Shown piece after piece: positions 52,892-61,611 of a stretch of DNA of 64,000 nucleotides (position 1 is its first letter; the number at the start of each line of letters is the position of its first letter). The DNA is taken from positions 1 to 64,000 of the forward strand of contig CAYZUX010000005.1 in assembly GCA_964481775.1 (NCBI GenBank). The letters are read 5' to 3'. The notes under the pieces are model-generated. The model saw only the letters and a program-made list of their open reading frames with translations, made no database searches and was not told where the DNA came from. The translations under genes and the position numbers were made by a program. The stretch is from OLB16 sp964481775. Lineage in GTDB: Bacteria; Hinthialibacterota; Hinthialibacteria; OLB16.

Positions 52892-55714
52892 TTGAATCCG
52901 CGTACAGGACAGTCGGAAATCCCCCCATTCACAATCCAGGCTGATTTCGATCTGACCTGGCTGCGAAAACCTGAAAAGTGGGGATTCATAGGCCGTCTTG
53001 ACCTGCATCAGATCCTCAATCCAGAGACCTTCTCCCAGGGCCCCTGGATGGATCGGTTTCATGACCTGGCTTTGGCGGTTCCTCTGCTGACCGAGGTCTC
53101 CGCCATCGAGGTGGCTGGAGGACTCCGCCCAACCCAAAAAGAATTATCGAGCTGGCGTCTGGCAATCACCGATGCCTATGGGAGCAGATACAACTGCGAT
53201 CTGGCGATCAATAGCTCCCACTGGCCCTGGTCGGTCACCGCTTCCGTTGGATCCTTTGTTGTGGCCTATGAAGACCTGGCCTCGTTGTTTGAAGCCAGGG
53301 GTCTTCCGCCTGCCAGGGGAGATATCGATATCCGGAGCATACGCGGCTCCGGTAGGCCAGGAGACTGGAGCAGCTGGATTCTTGACATTGATGCTAAAGC
53401 CTCACTCGATGGGCTGACTCTCCCGCAGACCGGGCACCGCCTGAGTGGCCTGCAGGCTGATCTGAAAACCCGGGGAAGCGGGAAGAACTGGACCGGAAAA
53501 CTCTCGCTGACAGCCCAGAAAGTCGAGGGAGCACCCCTGAAGGGATCCTTAACTGGCCTCTCTCTCAATGGCCTTGATTTCGCGATCTCTGCGAATGGAA
53601 TCGATCTCAAGGGGCCATATTCGGTAAGGGAAATCCTCGGTGGTTCCTGGACTGGAACCGTGGACTACTCCAACAAGGGTGATTACCACCTGACAGGGAA
53701 GAGCGGACAGGTGAATCTTTCGCCGTTTCAATCCTCTCTGTCTGGAAGCTGTGAAGCGGTCTTTGATCTCAAAGGGAATCTTGTGGATAGTTCGGATCCC
53801 AAGTTGAACTTAGACCTTTCCAGCCGGAATTTCCGTTGGGACAAGTATGACCTATCGGCCAGGCCCCTCAATGTTCAGCTGGCAGGAACCATCGAAGGAG
53901 GAAGGCGGCCACGCTGGTCCTCATCGGAGGTCAGGTGGGGAACGGTCCTCCATCTGGGTATGAAGAATTGCGTACTCAATGAAGATCTCCTGAGGATAGA
54001 AACCGCTTCTTTGTCTGGTGACCTTGGGGTGCTTCAGGAGCTGATACCAGGGATCAAGATCAGTTCCTCGGTTCAAAAGTGGATCAATCCAGGAAACTGG
54101 ACCATTGATGGGGGAATTGTTATCACACTCAGGCCGGTTTTCTCCTTGAGTATCGAAAAAGGAACTATGGATACAGGGCGTGGAATCAAAGGTCCCATCG
54201 AGTTCACTTACAATGCCGACACTTCACTCTGGAGGTTCCGTTCTCCGACACTGTATTTCGATCTTGCCAAACTCCTTCAGGAATACCAGGTCAAACCTGT
54301 TCAGGCTGAGGGAACGGTGACGGTGAACCTGTCCCTCGAAGGGAAGATACCCGCACGCGATCAGACGGGGAATTGGCTCCAGTCAGGAACCATACAAGGA
54401 AAGCTGGAATCATCCACGGGCCGGATCAGGAGCCCCTTCTTGCAACCTGCAGCTCAAACCCCCTGGTTCTCCTGGAAAGATCTGGGAGGCCCCTTCGAAG
54501 TGCGGATCAGTTCCACATCAAGGCGGCTCACTGGCAGCCTATCCGCCAGACAGTGGATTTTCTTCACAATTCCATCGCAGTATAACAGCAATTACCAAAA
54601 AACCCTTGAAACCTCAGCCACCTTGAGCTTGACTGTCACCGAAACGCCCGGAGAGCCATACCAACTCCAAGAGCTGAAGATCTCCCTTGGTGATTCCAAT
54701 CCTATCCGGATCCTTGCATATGGGACGATTACAAAGAATCCGGTGGGATGGACTCCAGACCTCAAGGTGAAGGGGGAAGCGGATGGAGCTGGGGTGACTC
54801 CAGTCTTTCGGGGAATCCAGCTGGGCGGGACAGGAGTTTTTATCGGGGGGATCAAGGGAAACAAGAGTGGGAACTGGATCCTGGATGGAAACCTGACATG
54901 CAGTGGTCTTCGATTCGAACAGGTTGCCTCGCCCGTGATTTTGCGGAGTGTTCGAGGACAATTTTACCTCCGTGATGTCTATCTGGACGAGATTCTTTCA
55001 CGCGACCGGTGGGTGAAACGAAAACACGTCTTCCCCTCCAGCCCAGACCAGACCGACAGCCTGGACAAGGCTTTTCGACAATCGGCCAGCACTCGTGCCA
55101 ACCTGCAGATCGAGGCCGCCCGGGTTGGTTCCACTCTGTATGAGAACCTGACTGTCCGCACGATCCTGATTGGTGAAACCCTTTACCTCAACACCATTGA
55201 GGGATTTTTCCCGGAAGGGGATTATCCCTTCCGGGCAACCGGTTTTGTTTTCCTGATTCCAGGACGAGGGGCTGGCTGGCGTTTACGGGGAGAGACCGAA
55301 AGAGTACCGCTCTCACTCGGGGTTCCTGGTCTGTTCGATAAAATGAGATTTGAGGAGGATCTGGTGGATGTGACCTTTTACCTTACACGGACACCACCAG
55401 GGGAAAAAGTCCAGACACGTTATCTCTCTTTGGGATTCCCCATCGGGAGATTAAAAGGTATTCCGGCGGTGGGAGGCCTGCTCTTCGGATGGACACCAGA
55501 CTCACTTAACAGCACCGATCTGGTTGTCCAGAAAGTCGGAGAGGGGGATTGGCAACTCCTCAATCCGTTCCAATTACCGGAGGCAACCGCGATTCCGAAA
55601 TTCATCCTCATGGATCTTCCCAAGGGTGTGTTTGACCGATTCCAAAGGGGTGGCAAGGGCCTCCTCCAGGGGGTCGGAGAGGGATTGGAGGATTTTATGG
55701 GGATGGGCGAATAA
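52892..55714 (+). CDS. AsmA-like envelope protein, C-terminal part
   Basis: The 940-residue frame opens at a TTG at 52892, but coding is continuous upstream to 52862 in this frame, so the TTG is probably not a true start. The protein is made of repeated short beta strands with glycine-rich turns, as in the long groove-like body of AsmA/TamB/YhdP proteins. It ends with the AsmA-type tail LGFPIGRLKGIPAVGGLLFG, then PTP-like turns and an amphipathic helix. No second signal is present, so alone it could not be exported. It converges on the topoisomerase gene with only 12 bp between stop codons. Confidence 0.8.
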   Translation: MNPRTGQSEIPPFTIQADFDLTWLRKPEKWGFIGRLDLHQILNPETFSQGPWMDRFHDLALAVPLLTEVSAIEVAGGLRPTQKELSSWRLAITDAYGSRYNCDLAINSSHWPWSVTASVGSFVVAYEDLASLFEARGLPPARGDIDIRSIRGSGRPGDWSSWILDIDAKASLDGLTLPQTGHRLSGLQADLKTRGSGKNWTGKLSLTAQKVEGAPLKGSLTGLSLNGLDFAISANGIDLKGPYSVREILGGSWTGTVDYSNKGDYHLTGKSGQVNLSPFQSSLSGSCEAVFDLKGNLVDSSDPKLNLDLSSRNFRWDKYDLSARPLNVQLAGTIEGGRRPRWSSSEVRWGTVLHLGMKNCVLNEDLLRIETASLSGDLGVLQELIPGIKISSSVQKWINPGNWTIDGGIVITLRPVFSLSIEKGTMDTGRGIKGPIEFTYNADTSLWRFRSPTLYFDLAKLLQEYQVKPVQAEGTVTVNLSLEGKIPARDQTGNWLQSGTIQGKLESSTGRIRSPFLQPAAQTPWFSWKDLGGPFEVRISSTSRRLTGSLSARQWIFFTIPSQYNSNYQKTLETSATLSLTVTETPGEPYQLQELKISLGDSNPIRILAYGTITKNPVGWTPDLKVKGEADGAGVTPVFRGIQLGGTGVFIGGIKGNKSGNWILDGNLTCSGLRFEQVASPVILRSVRGQFYLRDVYLDEILSRDRWVKRKHVFPSSPDQTDSLDKAFRQSASTRANLQIEAARVGSTLYENLTVRTILIGETLYLNTIEGFFPEGDYPFRATGFVFLIPGRGAGWRLRGETERVPLSLGVPGLFDKMRFEEDLVDVTFYLTRTPPGEKVQTRYLSLGFPIGRLKGIPAVGGLLFGWTPDSLNSTDLVVQKVGEGDWQLLNPFQLPEATAIPKFILMDLPKGVFDRFQRGGKGLLQGVGEGLEDFMGMGE

Positions 55715-55726
55715 GAAATCTGTTCC

Positions 55727-56821
55727 CTAGGGGAGAAACGCCTTGGGATTGGCCAGCTTTTCGGGGAGGTAGGTCTCCAGCACGAAGTTGTAGCCATGCT
55801 TTGCGAATGCCTGCTGTTCCACACGAACCCCCATCTCGATCATCTTTTTCAGGGCCTTCTGCCAGGGTTTGTGACGAATGACAAAGGGATCATTTTTGAG
55901 AGCATCTTTGGCCCGTTTGATATCCACATCCTTAAGCGGATGAGTGTCCAGGTTGTAGCGGATGATGTCATCCGGAGTCACACCCAGGAAGCGTGCCCTG
56001 GGAACACAGAAAAACTCATTGATATGTGCGGCATTCCCCGAACCCACTTTCAGGGTCCGGTAGATGTTCATGTAACCGTAAGGATCACCATCGGTGAAGG
56101 CATAGACATCCAGCTTCATCTCGTCTGAAAGCTTACGGATGAACCGCCGACAGGCACGGGTTGGCACCCCGCCCATCGATATGATGATGCAATTGGCCGT
56201 CTCGGCGAAGTTGTGCTTGACCAGCCGCTGGAAGGCACCGGCGGTTTCAACCACCAGAATGAACTTGGCATTGGTTTTGAAACGCAGGTGCTCCACTGTG
56301 GTGGGAATACTGTAGGCCCCGGTGCCGAACTTCATACAGTCGATCTGGATGTCTTTGCCTGTAGAGGGGTTCTGATCGATGATGACGAGTTTGCCCATCA
56401 CCTCCCCGCCCTTCTCTTCAGGCATAAAGCGCAGTTGTTCCCTGTTGATGCCGAAGAAAGCCTCGACATCATCCATGACTGTATCGGACTCGCTCTGCTC
56501 ATCGAACTTGGCTGCTCCCCATCCCTTGGCCACATAATAGACTTCTCGTTTGCTGGCGATGTCATCTGTTTCGATCAGTTTCTTGCTCTCACTGACCATG
56601 CGCAGGGTTTGAGCAAAGGTTTTGACCGTGTTGAAGGAGAGCGTTCTGGACTTGACCCGGTCTCCAATCTGGAAGAATCCTTTTTTCTCGTCGTATTCCA
56701 CGTTCTGGAGCGCACGGATGGGAAAATCCATCCTGGGGGCATCCATCTCTTGTGCCGACTTTTGAACACGCCTGGCAAGTTCCTCGATCCGTTTGACCAA
56801 CGGTGGGTGTTTGGTGGCCAT
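55727..56821 (-). CDS. top6A: DNA topoisomerase VI subunit A (Spo11 family)
   Basis: The 364-residue protein starts at 56821, eight bases after GGGAG; the frame is open to 56950 without support. It has the usual subunit A length. The 5Y-CAP domain carries the catalytic tyrosine region REVYYVAK (Y95, Y96) and the Toprim domain has Glu192 in VVETAGAF and D244/D246 in TDGDPYGY, which bind magnesium. The enzyme makes double-strand DNA cuts with a 5'-phosphotyrosine link. Subunit B, a GHKL ATPase that normally sits next to A, is absent from both neighbours. Topo VI is archaeal and plant-like and scattered in bacteria. It could also be a stand-alone Mini-A-like enzyme. Confidence 0.92.
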   Translation of the reverse strand: MATKHPPLVKRIEELARRVQKSAQEMDAPRMDFPIRALQNVEYDEKKGFFQIGDRVKSRTLSFNTVKTFAQTLRMVSESKKLIETDDIASKREVYYVAKGWGAAKFDEQSESDTVMDDVEAFFGINREQLRFMPEEKGGEVMGKLVIIDQNPSTGKDIQIDCMKFGTGAYSIPTTVEHLRFKTNAKFILVVETAGAFQRLVKHNFAETANCIIISMGGVPTRACRRFIRKLSDEMKLDVYAFTDGDPYGYMNIYRTLKVGSGNAAHINEFFCVPRARFLGVTPDDIIRYNLDTHPLKDVDIKRAKDALKNDPFVIRHKPWQKALKKMIEMGVRVEQQAFAKHGYNFVLETYLPEKLANPKAFLP

Positions 56822-57023
56822 TTTTCTCTCTCCCGGCAATCCCCTCTGGACATACTCTATGCAACCCGCAAGAACGATTATTGCCATGACAGGGGTTGAA
56901 GGGCAAGTGCGTAGCGGGAATCCAACATTCCATGAAGGATGGGATGCCACAGAAAGATCACCGCCGATCCCAGTATGCTGTTACCATGGCCTTGGTCTTG
57001 ATCCGAGTTCATAATGAGAGACT

Positions 57024-58142
57024 ATGTTCACACGATTCTTTACAGAACTGTGGGAGATTTCCCTCGAAGCAGCCCCCTATCTCTGTCTCGGTTTTACACT
57101 GGGCGCCCTTTTACACCGTTATGTCAAAACCGAGTGGATGATGAAGCTTCTGGGCAAGGGAAGAATCCGTTCGACAGTCACAGCCGCCGCCATTGGTGTT
57201 CCTTTACCGCTCTGTTCGTGTTCAGTGGTGCCGACCGCCCTGGCGATTCAGAAGAAAGGGGCTTCCCGCGGAGCAACCCTGGCATTCCTCATCTCCACCC
57301 CTGAAACGGGAGTGGATTCGATCCTGTTGACTTATGGGCTGATGGGACCGGTCCTGGCCGTGGCACGTCCTTTGGCAGCCATGTTCTCGGCGATCACCGC
57401 AGGGCTGCTCCTGGAAAGCCTCCCTGAAAAAAACTCCCCGGCCGGCGAGGAATCCTCCGAGCCCAAACCCAGTTGCTGTGCCTCAAATCAGGTTCATGTG
57501 AACCTACCGCCCCCCAGAAAGCCTTTAGGGAGACGTCTGTGGGAACAGATAAAGGGAATTTACAGTTCCTTGCTACTTTTGTTTGACGAAGTGGCGGTGT
57601 GGCTCCTGATCGGTTTGGTACTTTCAGCCTTGATCAGCGCCTCGCTGCCAGAGGATCTTCTGGGATCCGGATTGGGAAGTGGCTGGACAGGAAGGTTTCT
57701 GGCTCTGGTAATCGGCCTGCCGATGTATGTCTGCGCCACCGCCTCCACCCCTCTTGCTGCCGCGTTGATGGAAAAAGGTCTCTCGGCTGGAGCGGCGTTG
57801 GTGTTCCTCCTTGTGGGTCCGGCGACCAACATCGGAACCATCGGAATTGTCGGCAAGGTCCTTGGGAAACGGGCAATTTTCGCTTACCTGACAGCGATCA
57901 CAAGTATCGCCCTGCTCTTTGGGACTCTGGTGGATGAAATCGGCCTGTCCTGGTACACCCTTGGCTCGGTCCATGCGCACCACGACCATTCCGGTTCACC
58001 CGGGCGAGTCATGGCGGCTGTCATCTTATGGAGCCTTGTGCTGTGGCGTGTGGGCGCAAGACTCCGGCCCAGGAAAGAAGGAGCATCTTCCCTCCATATT
58101 TCCACAAGTCCAGAGATTTCAACCTGCTCCAGTGAAAAATAG
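57024..58142 (+). CDS. DUF318/ArsP-family permease (SO_0444-type metal efflux)
   Basis: The 372-residue protein has two homologous halves of about four to five TM helices and a cytosolic linker with PKPSCCASN. The family signature PLPLCSCSVVPTALAI near residue 62 holds the cysteine pair used for metal or arsenical binding; the second half repeats the pattern with GLPMYVCATASTPLAAAL. Relatives export copper, zinc or organoarsenicals through the inner membrane. It is transcribed away from top6A across a 200-base gap. The next genes downstream encode very cysteine-rich exported proteins, with their own promoter candidate. Confidence 0.87.
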   Translation: MFTRFFTELWEISLEAAPYLCLGFTLGALLHRYVKTEWMMKLLGKGRIRSTVTAAAIGVPLPLCSCSVVPTALAIQKKGASRGATLAFLISTPETGVDSILLTYGLMGPVLAVARPLAAMFSAITAGLLLESLPEKNSPAGEESSEPKPSCCASNQVHVNLPPPRKPLGRRLWEQIKGIYSSLLLLFDEVAVWLLIGLVLSALISASLPEDLLGSGLGSGWTGRFLALVIGLPMYVCATASTPLAAALMEKGLSAGAALVFLLVGPATNIGTIGIVGKVLGKRAIFAYLTAITSIALLFGTLVDEIGLSWYTLGSVHAHHDHSGSPGRVMAAVILWSLVLWRVGARLRPRKEGASSLHISTSPEISTCSSEK

Positions 58143-58189
58143 GGATTTTTCAAAAGGAAAGACTCCTCACCTGAAACCTGTGAAAAGGA

Positions 58190-58218
58190 TTGACAGGACC
58201 TGAGGGACCTGATAGAAA
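58190..58218 (+). promoter_or_regulatory. Candidate sigma-70 type promoter
   Basis: A perfect TTGACA at 58190-58195 is followed after 17 bases by TAGAAA at 58213-58218. It lies 178 bases before the start of the first cysteine-rich protein gene, so transcription from about 58225 would give a long leader. Both spacing and position are right; activity is inferred. Confidence 0.6.
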
Positions 58219-58225
58219 TATGAGC

Positions 58226-58395
58226 GTTGGTCGATGGGAAGTGGCCCGTCTCTCGGAAGGCCAGAGGACGCCGAGCCGGAAGGCCGGGGAAGGTGGGTTG
58301 TATTTTTTCCGGAAGCCGACTACGCTCCCTTCCGATAGACGTTATCGGAGGGCCGTCCCGCGGTTGCGGGGTTGACAATCTAATAGGAGGAATTG
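58226..58395 (+). other. Long hairpin-rich leader of the first cysteine-rich gene
   Basis: The 170-base leader has several potential hairpins: CCGATA with TATCGG around 58333-58349, CCCGC with GCGGG around 58358-58371, and a GGCC/CCGG-rich block before them. AGGAGG at 58385-58390 is five bases before the chosen ATG. No known riboswitch class was matched by eye. It may be a regulatory leader, but this is only a structural impression. Confidence 0.4.
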
Positions 58396-58884
58396 ATGAG
58401 CATGAAACGGGTAGTAATGGGTCTTGTTGTGGTTCTTGCTTTGGGTCTGGCTGTTGTGCCCAGCCATGCGTTCCTGTTTGGGAACTGCTGCTGCACATGT
58501 AACACGAGCTGCTGCGCGGTTGCGCCGTACGAGGTGAAGGTTTCCTACACCCCGATTCAGCCGCAGCCGGGTGAGTGCACCTACTGCACATGCTTGCCGT
58601 ATGGTTGCCCGGATGGTGCTCCGTGCGTGACTGGTTGCCCGCCCTGTGCGGCTCCAGCCCCTTGCGCGGCTCCGGCTCCCTGCGCCGCTCCATGCGGTAT
58701 TAACCTGTGCGGTCTCCTGACCGCCCCGTGCTGCGTCGTTGGTCCGGTTGTTTCCGGCGCTTGCGGCCTGGTCGGTGGTGTTCTGGATTGCGCGTGCGGC
58801 ATCGTCGGCGGTGTGCTCGGCTGCTTCGGTTGCTGCGCTCCGTGCGCCCCTTGTGGTGCTGGCGCTCCAGCGATGGCTCAGTAG
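58396..58884 (+). CDS. Exported cysteine-rich protein, copy 1
   Basis: The 162-residue protein has a signal peptide (MKRVVMGLVVVLALGLAVVPSHA) and a mature part with about 27 cysteines, close to one residue in five. They occur in clusters (NCCCTC, SCC, CTYCTCLPYGCPDGAPC), in APAPCAAP repeats, and in a hydrophobic glycine-rich segment (VGGVLDCACGIVGGVLGCFGCC) near the C-terminus. A conserved charged island, YEVKVSYTPIQPQPGEC, separates the clusters. No known family is recognised. It could bind metal, form a disulfide-linked surface layer or act as a structural coat. The neighbouring metal permease is a hint only. An alternative ATG at 58402 matches copy 2. Confidence 0.85.
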   Translation: MSMKRVVMGLVVVLALGLAVVPSHAFLFGNCCCTCNTSCCAVAPYEVKVSYTPIQPQPGECTYCTCLPYGCPDGAPCVTGCPPCAAPAPCAAPAPCAAPCGINLCGLLTAPCCVVGPVVSGACGLVGGVLDCACGIVGGVLGCFGCCAPCAPCGAGAPAMAQ

Positions 58885-58917
58885 TCCAAATCACACTTAG
58901 TAGTGATCTGAAATTGA

Positions 58918-58945
58918 GGGAGGATCGAAAGATCCTCCCTTTTTT
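58918..58945 (+). terminator. Rho-independent terminator after cysteine-rich copy 1
   Basis: GGGAGGATC and GATCCTCCC form a nine-bp perfect stem with a GAAA loop, followed by six T residues. It separates the two duplicated genes into separate transcripts. Confidence 0.92.
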
Positions 58946-59122
58946 ATTTTTTGCTCGAAGTTCGAGTATCATTCAGATGGGTACACTTCGGCGAATGAAT
59001 TCGCCACTCCGGTCCGAATGTTTCACGATAACTCCTCTAATGTCCGGCTGGCACTTGCCGATAACAGCTTAGCGAAAGGCCCCAGCGTGGGTACCATATT
59101 TCAGGAGGAGGATCAGAAGAGC

Positions 59123-59605
59123 ATGAAACGGGTAGTAATGGGTCTTGTTGTGGTTCTTGCTTTGGGCCTGGCTGTGGCCCCCAGTCATGCGTTCCTATTC
59201 GGGAACTGCTGTTGTAATACCTGCTGTTGCGCAGTTGCACCTTATGAGGTGAAGGTTTCCTACACCCCAATCCAGCCCCAACCAGGCGAGTGCACCTATT
59301 GCACCTGCCTGCCTTATGGGTGTCCGGATGGTGCTCCTTGCATTACCCCTTGCGGCCCAGGTGCCTGTGGTGCTCCGTGTGCCGCTCCCTGTGGTGCCGC
59401 GCCTTGCGGCCCGATGATGGGTGGCTGTTCACCATGCGCTTGCATCGCTCCAGTTGTCTCCGGTGCTCTCGGAATGGTGGGCGGTGTGCTGGACTGTGCC
59501 TGTGGTATTGTTGGCGGAATTCTCGGATGTCTTGGCTGCTGCAGCCCCTGCTCAGCCCCATGTGGCGGCATGCCCTGTGGCGGTATGATGCCGGCCGCTC
59601 AGTAA
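59123..59605 (+). CDS. Exported cysteine-rich protein, copy 2
   Basis: The 160-residue paralogue starts at 59123, about 11 bases after AGGAGGAGG. The signal peptide is almost identical to copy 1, and the first 45 or so bases of both genes are nearly the same, indicating recent duplication. About 27 cysteines are kept, with NCCCNTCCC, CTYCTCLPYGCPDGAPC and the glycine-rich VGGVLDCACGIVGGILGCLGCC. The central APAPC repeats of copy 1 are replaced by GACGAPCAAPCGAAPCGPMMGG, and methionines near the end (GGMPCGGMMPA) add possible copper ligands. No family is recognised. It has its own leader and terminator. Confidence 0.85.
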   Translation: MKRVVMGLVVVLALGLAVAPSHAFLFGNCCCNTCCCAVAPYEVKVSYTPIQPQPGECTYCTCLPYGCPDGAPCITPCGPGACGAPCAAPCGAAPCGPMMGGCSPCACIAPVVSGALGMVGGVLDCACGIVGGILGCLGCCSPCSAPCGGMPCGGMMPAAQ

Positions 59606-59636
59606 GAATCTATCACAGCCTTTCAGGAATCGCATT

Positions 59637-59673
59637 GAAGGGAGGGTCGATTCATCGCCCTCCCTTCTTTGTT
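59637..59673 (+). terminator. Rho-independent terminator after cysteine-rich copy 2
   Basis: GAAGGGAGGG at 59637-59646 pairs with CCCTCCCTTC at 59658-59667 and is followed by TTTGTTTTTT. It lies 31 bp after the stop codon. Confidence 0.9.
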
Positions 59674-59715
59674 TTTTGCCCATATCTGCCCTTCCTCCCT
59701 CCCTGAATCCGTTGC

Positions 59716-60522
59716 ATGATGAGCAAATCCATGACCTGTTCACGTTTCCGCCTGGATCTTCAATATCATGGCGGCTTCTTTCATGGCTGGCAGAGACAAC
59801 CCAACTCCCTCTCGGTCGAAGAGGCTTTGGCAGGCGCTTACGAACGCTTCCTCAAAATCCCTGTCCGAGTGGATGGTTCAGGCCGGACAGACACGGGAGT
59901 CCATGCCCGTCACCAGATCGCCCTGCTTGAAGTGGATAAAGTCCTGCCGCCACAGGCCATCCAGCTGGGGATCCAACCTTTCCTTCCGGAAGGATTATCG
60001 CTTTTCCGTGTAACTTCGGTCACAGATGATTGGAAACCACGCCCCGCGCTCACTCGTCAATACCGTTACTTTATCTGGAAGCAGGTTCCTCCCCCCCTTT
60101 TCTATCAACCTTTCGCTGCCTGGACTGCTTACACCCTGGACCTGGACCGAATGACCGAAGCTGCATCACTCATGCTGGGAGAGAAGGATTTCTCATCGTT
60201 CCGTGCGGCGGGTTGCACTGCCCTTCACCCCATTCGCCGAGTGGACAAGGTCATGGTGCTCAACCGTGGCCCCTATTGGGAAGTGCGTGTGACAGGGAAT
60301 GCCTTCCTTCGCCAGATGGTGCGAATTATGGTCGGGACTCTCGTGGAGGTGGGAAGAGGGCGCCTGGAGCCGAAAGAGGTTTCCACAATCCTGGAGAAAA
60401 AGAATCGCTCTTGCGCCGGCCCGACGATGCCGGCACAGGGCTTGTTTTTGTGGAGGATATCACTCCCGGGCGATGGAGAGATTGAAGCACCTCCAACCTG
60501 CTGGGAGATACCACTGAGATAA
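59716..60522 (+). CDS. truA: tRNA pseudouridine(38-40) synthase
   Basis: The 268-residue enzyme converts uridines 38, 39 and 40 of the tRNA anticodon arm to pseudouridine. The catalytic aspartate is in SGRTDTGVHARHQ, near residue 58. Other family features are the N-terminal strand FRLDLQYHGGFFHGWQRQ, RQYRYFIWK, FSSFRAAGC and the C-terminal NAFLRQMVRIMVGTLVEVGRG. Two ATGs (59716 and 59719) are possible. The M42 peptidase gene follows 14 bp later with its own AAGGAG, so they are likely co-transcribed. Confidence 0.95.
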   Translation: MMSKSMTCSRFRLDLQYHGGFFHGWQRQPNSLSVEEALAGAYERFLKIPVRVDGSGRTDTGVHARHQIALLEVDKVLPPQAIQLGIQPFLPEGLSLFRVTSVTDDWKPRPALTRQYRYFIWKQVPPPLFYQPFAAWTAYTLDLDRMTEAASLMLGEKDFSSFRAAGCTALHPIRRVDKVMVLNRGPYWEVRVTGNAFLRQMVRIMVGTLVEVGRGRLEPKEVSTILEKKNRSCAGPTMPAQGLFLWRISLPGDGEIEAPPTCWEIPLR

Positions 60523-60536
60523 TAGAAGGAGCTTCC

Positions 60537-61604
60537 ATGAAAAAAGATCAGTTGGATTTCTTGAGAAAATTGCTTTCCGCCCATGCCCCATCGGGGTATG
60601 AGAAGCCGGTTAGAAAGGTCTGGCGTGAGCGGGTGGAGGAATATGCCGATTCAGTGACCACCGATGTGATGGGGAACTGCATCGCGGTGCTCAATCCCAA
60701 GGGGAGCCCCTGTGTCATGCTGGCGGGTCACTGCGATGAGATCGGTTTCCAGGTCTCTCATGTGGATGACAATGGATTCCTCAGTTTCAAGCCCATCGGG
60801 GGACATGATGTGACCCTTGTGCCGGGCCGAAGAGTGCTCGTGCATTCACCCGAAGGGCCAGTTCCCGGAGTCACAGGCAAGAAAGCGATCCACCTGATGA
60901 CCGAGGAGGAACGCAAGAAAGTACCGGAGATCCATGACCTGTGGATCGACATCGGAGCCAGGAACAAGGAAGAGGCCCTTTCGCTGGTCAATATAGGAGA
61001 TTGTGTGACGCATGATGTGGGCTTCCAGGAGCTCAGGAATGGATTGGTGGTCTCACGGGCGCTGGATGACCGTACGGGGGCTTTCGTGGCTGCGGAAACC
61101 CTGGTGGCGGCCTCGAGGAGGAAGAAAAACCTGAAAGCCTGTGTCGTGGCGGTCGCGACTGTTCAGGAAGAAGTGGGTCTGCGTGGCGCGGTCACCGCGG
61201 CTTATGGGGTGAATCCGGCGGCGGCCATCTGCATCGATGTGACCCATGCGACCGATAGTCCCGGGATGGATCAACGGAAATATGGCGTCATCAAACTCGG
61301 ATTGGGCCCTACCCTGCCACGCGGAGGATCGGTGAACCCGGAGGTACACCGGTTACTGGTCGAAGCCGCCAAAGCGGGCAAAACCCCATATCAGCTCGAT
61401 GCCGCGCCGGGCCGGGTCGGGAATGACACATGGAGTCTGCAGATCACCCGCGAAGGTGTGGCCACAGGAACAGTGGGATTGCCTCTGCGCTACATGCACA
61501 CCCCCAGCGAGGTCGGTTCGCTCCATGATCTCGAGGCGGCGGTTGAGATACTGACGGGATTCTGTGCCGGATTGACGGGAAAGAGTAAATTCACGCCGGA
61601 ATGA
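60537..61604 (+). CDS. M42-family metallopeptidase (aminopeptidase)
   Basis: The 355-residue protein belongs to the tetrahedral M42 aminopeptidases, often misnamed endoglucanases. The two-metal site is visible in LAGHCDEIGF, SRALDDRTGAF, VQEEVGLRGA, CIDVTHATD and YMHTPSEVGS, covering the His/Asp/Glu ligands and the general-base glutamate pair. It probably trims peptides in the cytoplasm; no signal is present. AAGGAG six bases before the ATG gives a strong start, 14 bp after truA. Confidence 0.93.
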   Translation: MKKDQLDFLRKLLSAHAPSGYEKPVRKVWRERVEEYADSVTTDVMGNCIAVLNPKGSPCVMLAGHCDEIGFQVSHVDDNGFLSFKPIGGHDVTLVPGRRVLVHSPEGPVPGVTGKKAIHLMTEEERKKVPEIHDLWIDIGARNKEEALSLVNIGDCVTHDVGFQELRNGLVVSRALDDRTGAFVAAETLVAASRRKKNLKACVVAVATVQEEVGLRGAVTAAYGVNPAAAICIDVTHATDSPGMDQRKYGVIKLGLGPTLPRGGSVNPEVHRLLVEAAKAGKTPYQLDAAPGRVGNDTWSLQITREGVATGTVGLPLRYMHTPSEVGSLHDLEAAVEILTGFCAGLTGKSKFTPE

Positions 61605-61611
61605 GGAGCCG

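Noticed and set aside
58946..59122. Possible known riboswitch before cysteine-rich copy 2
   Set aside because: Short hairpins are visible but no conserved core of any riboswitch class was recognised.
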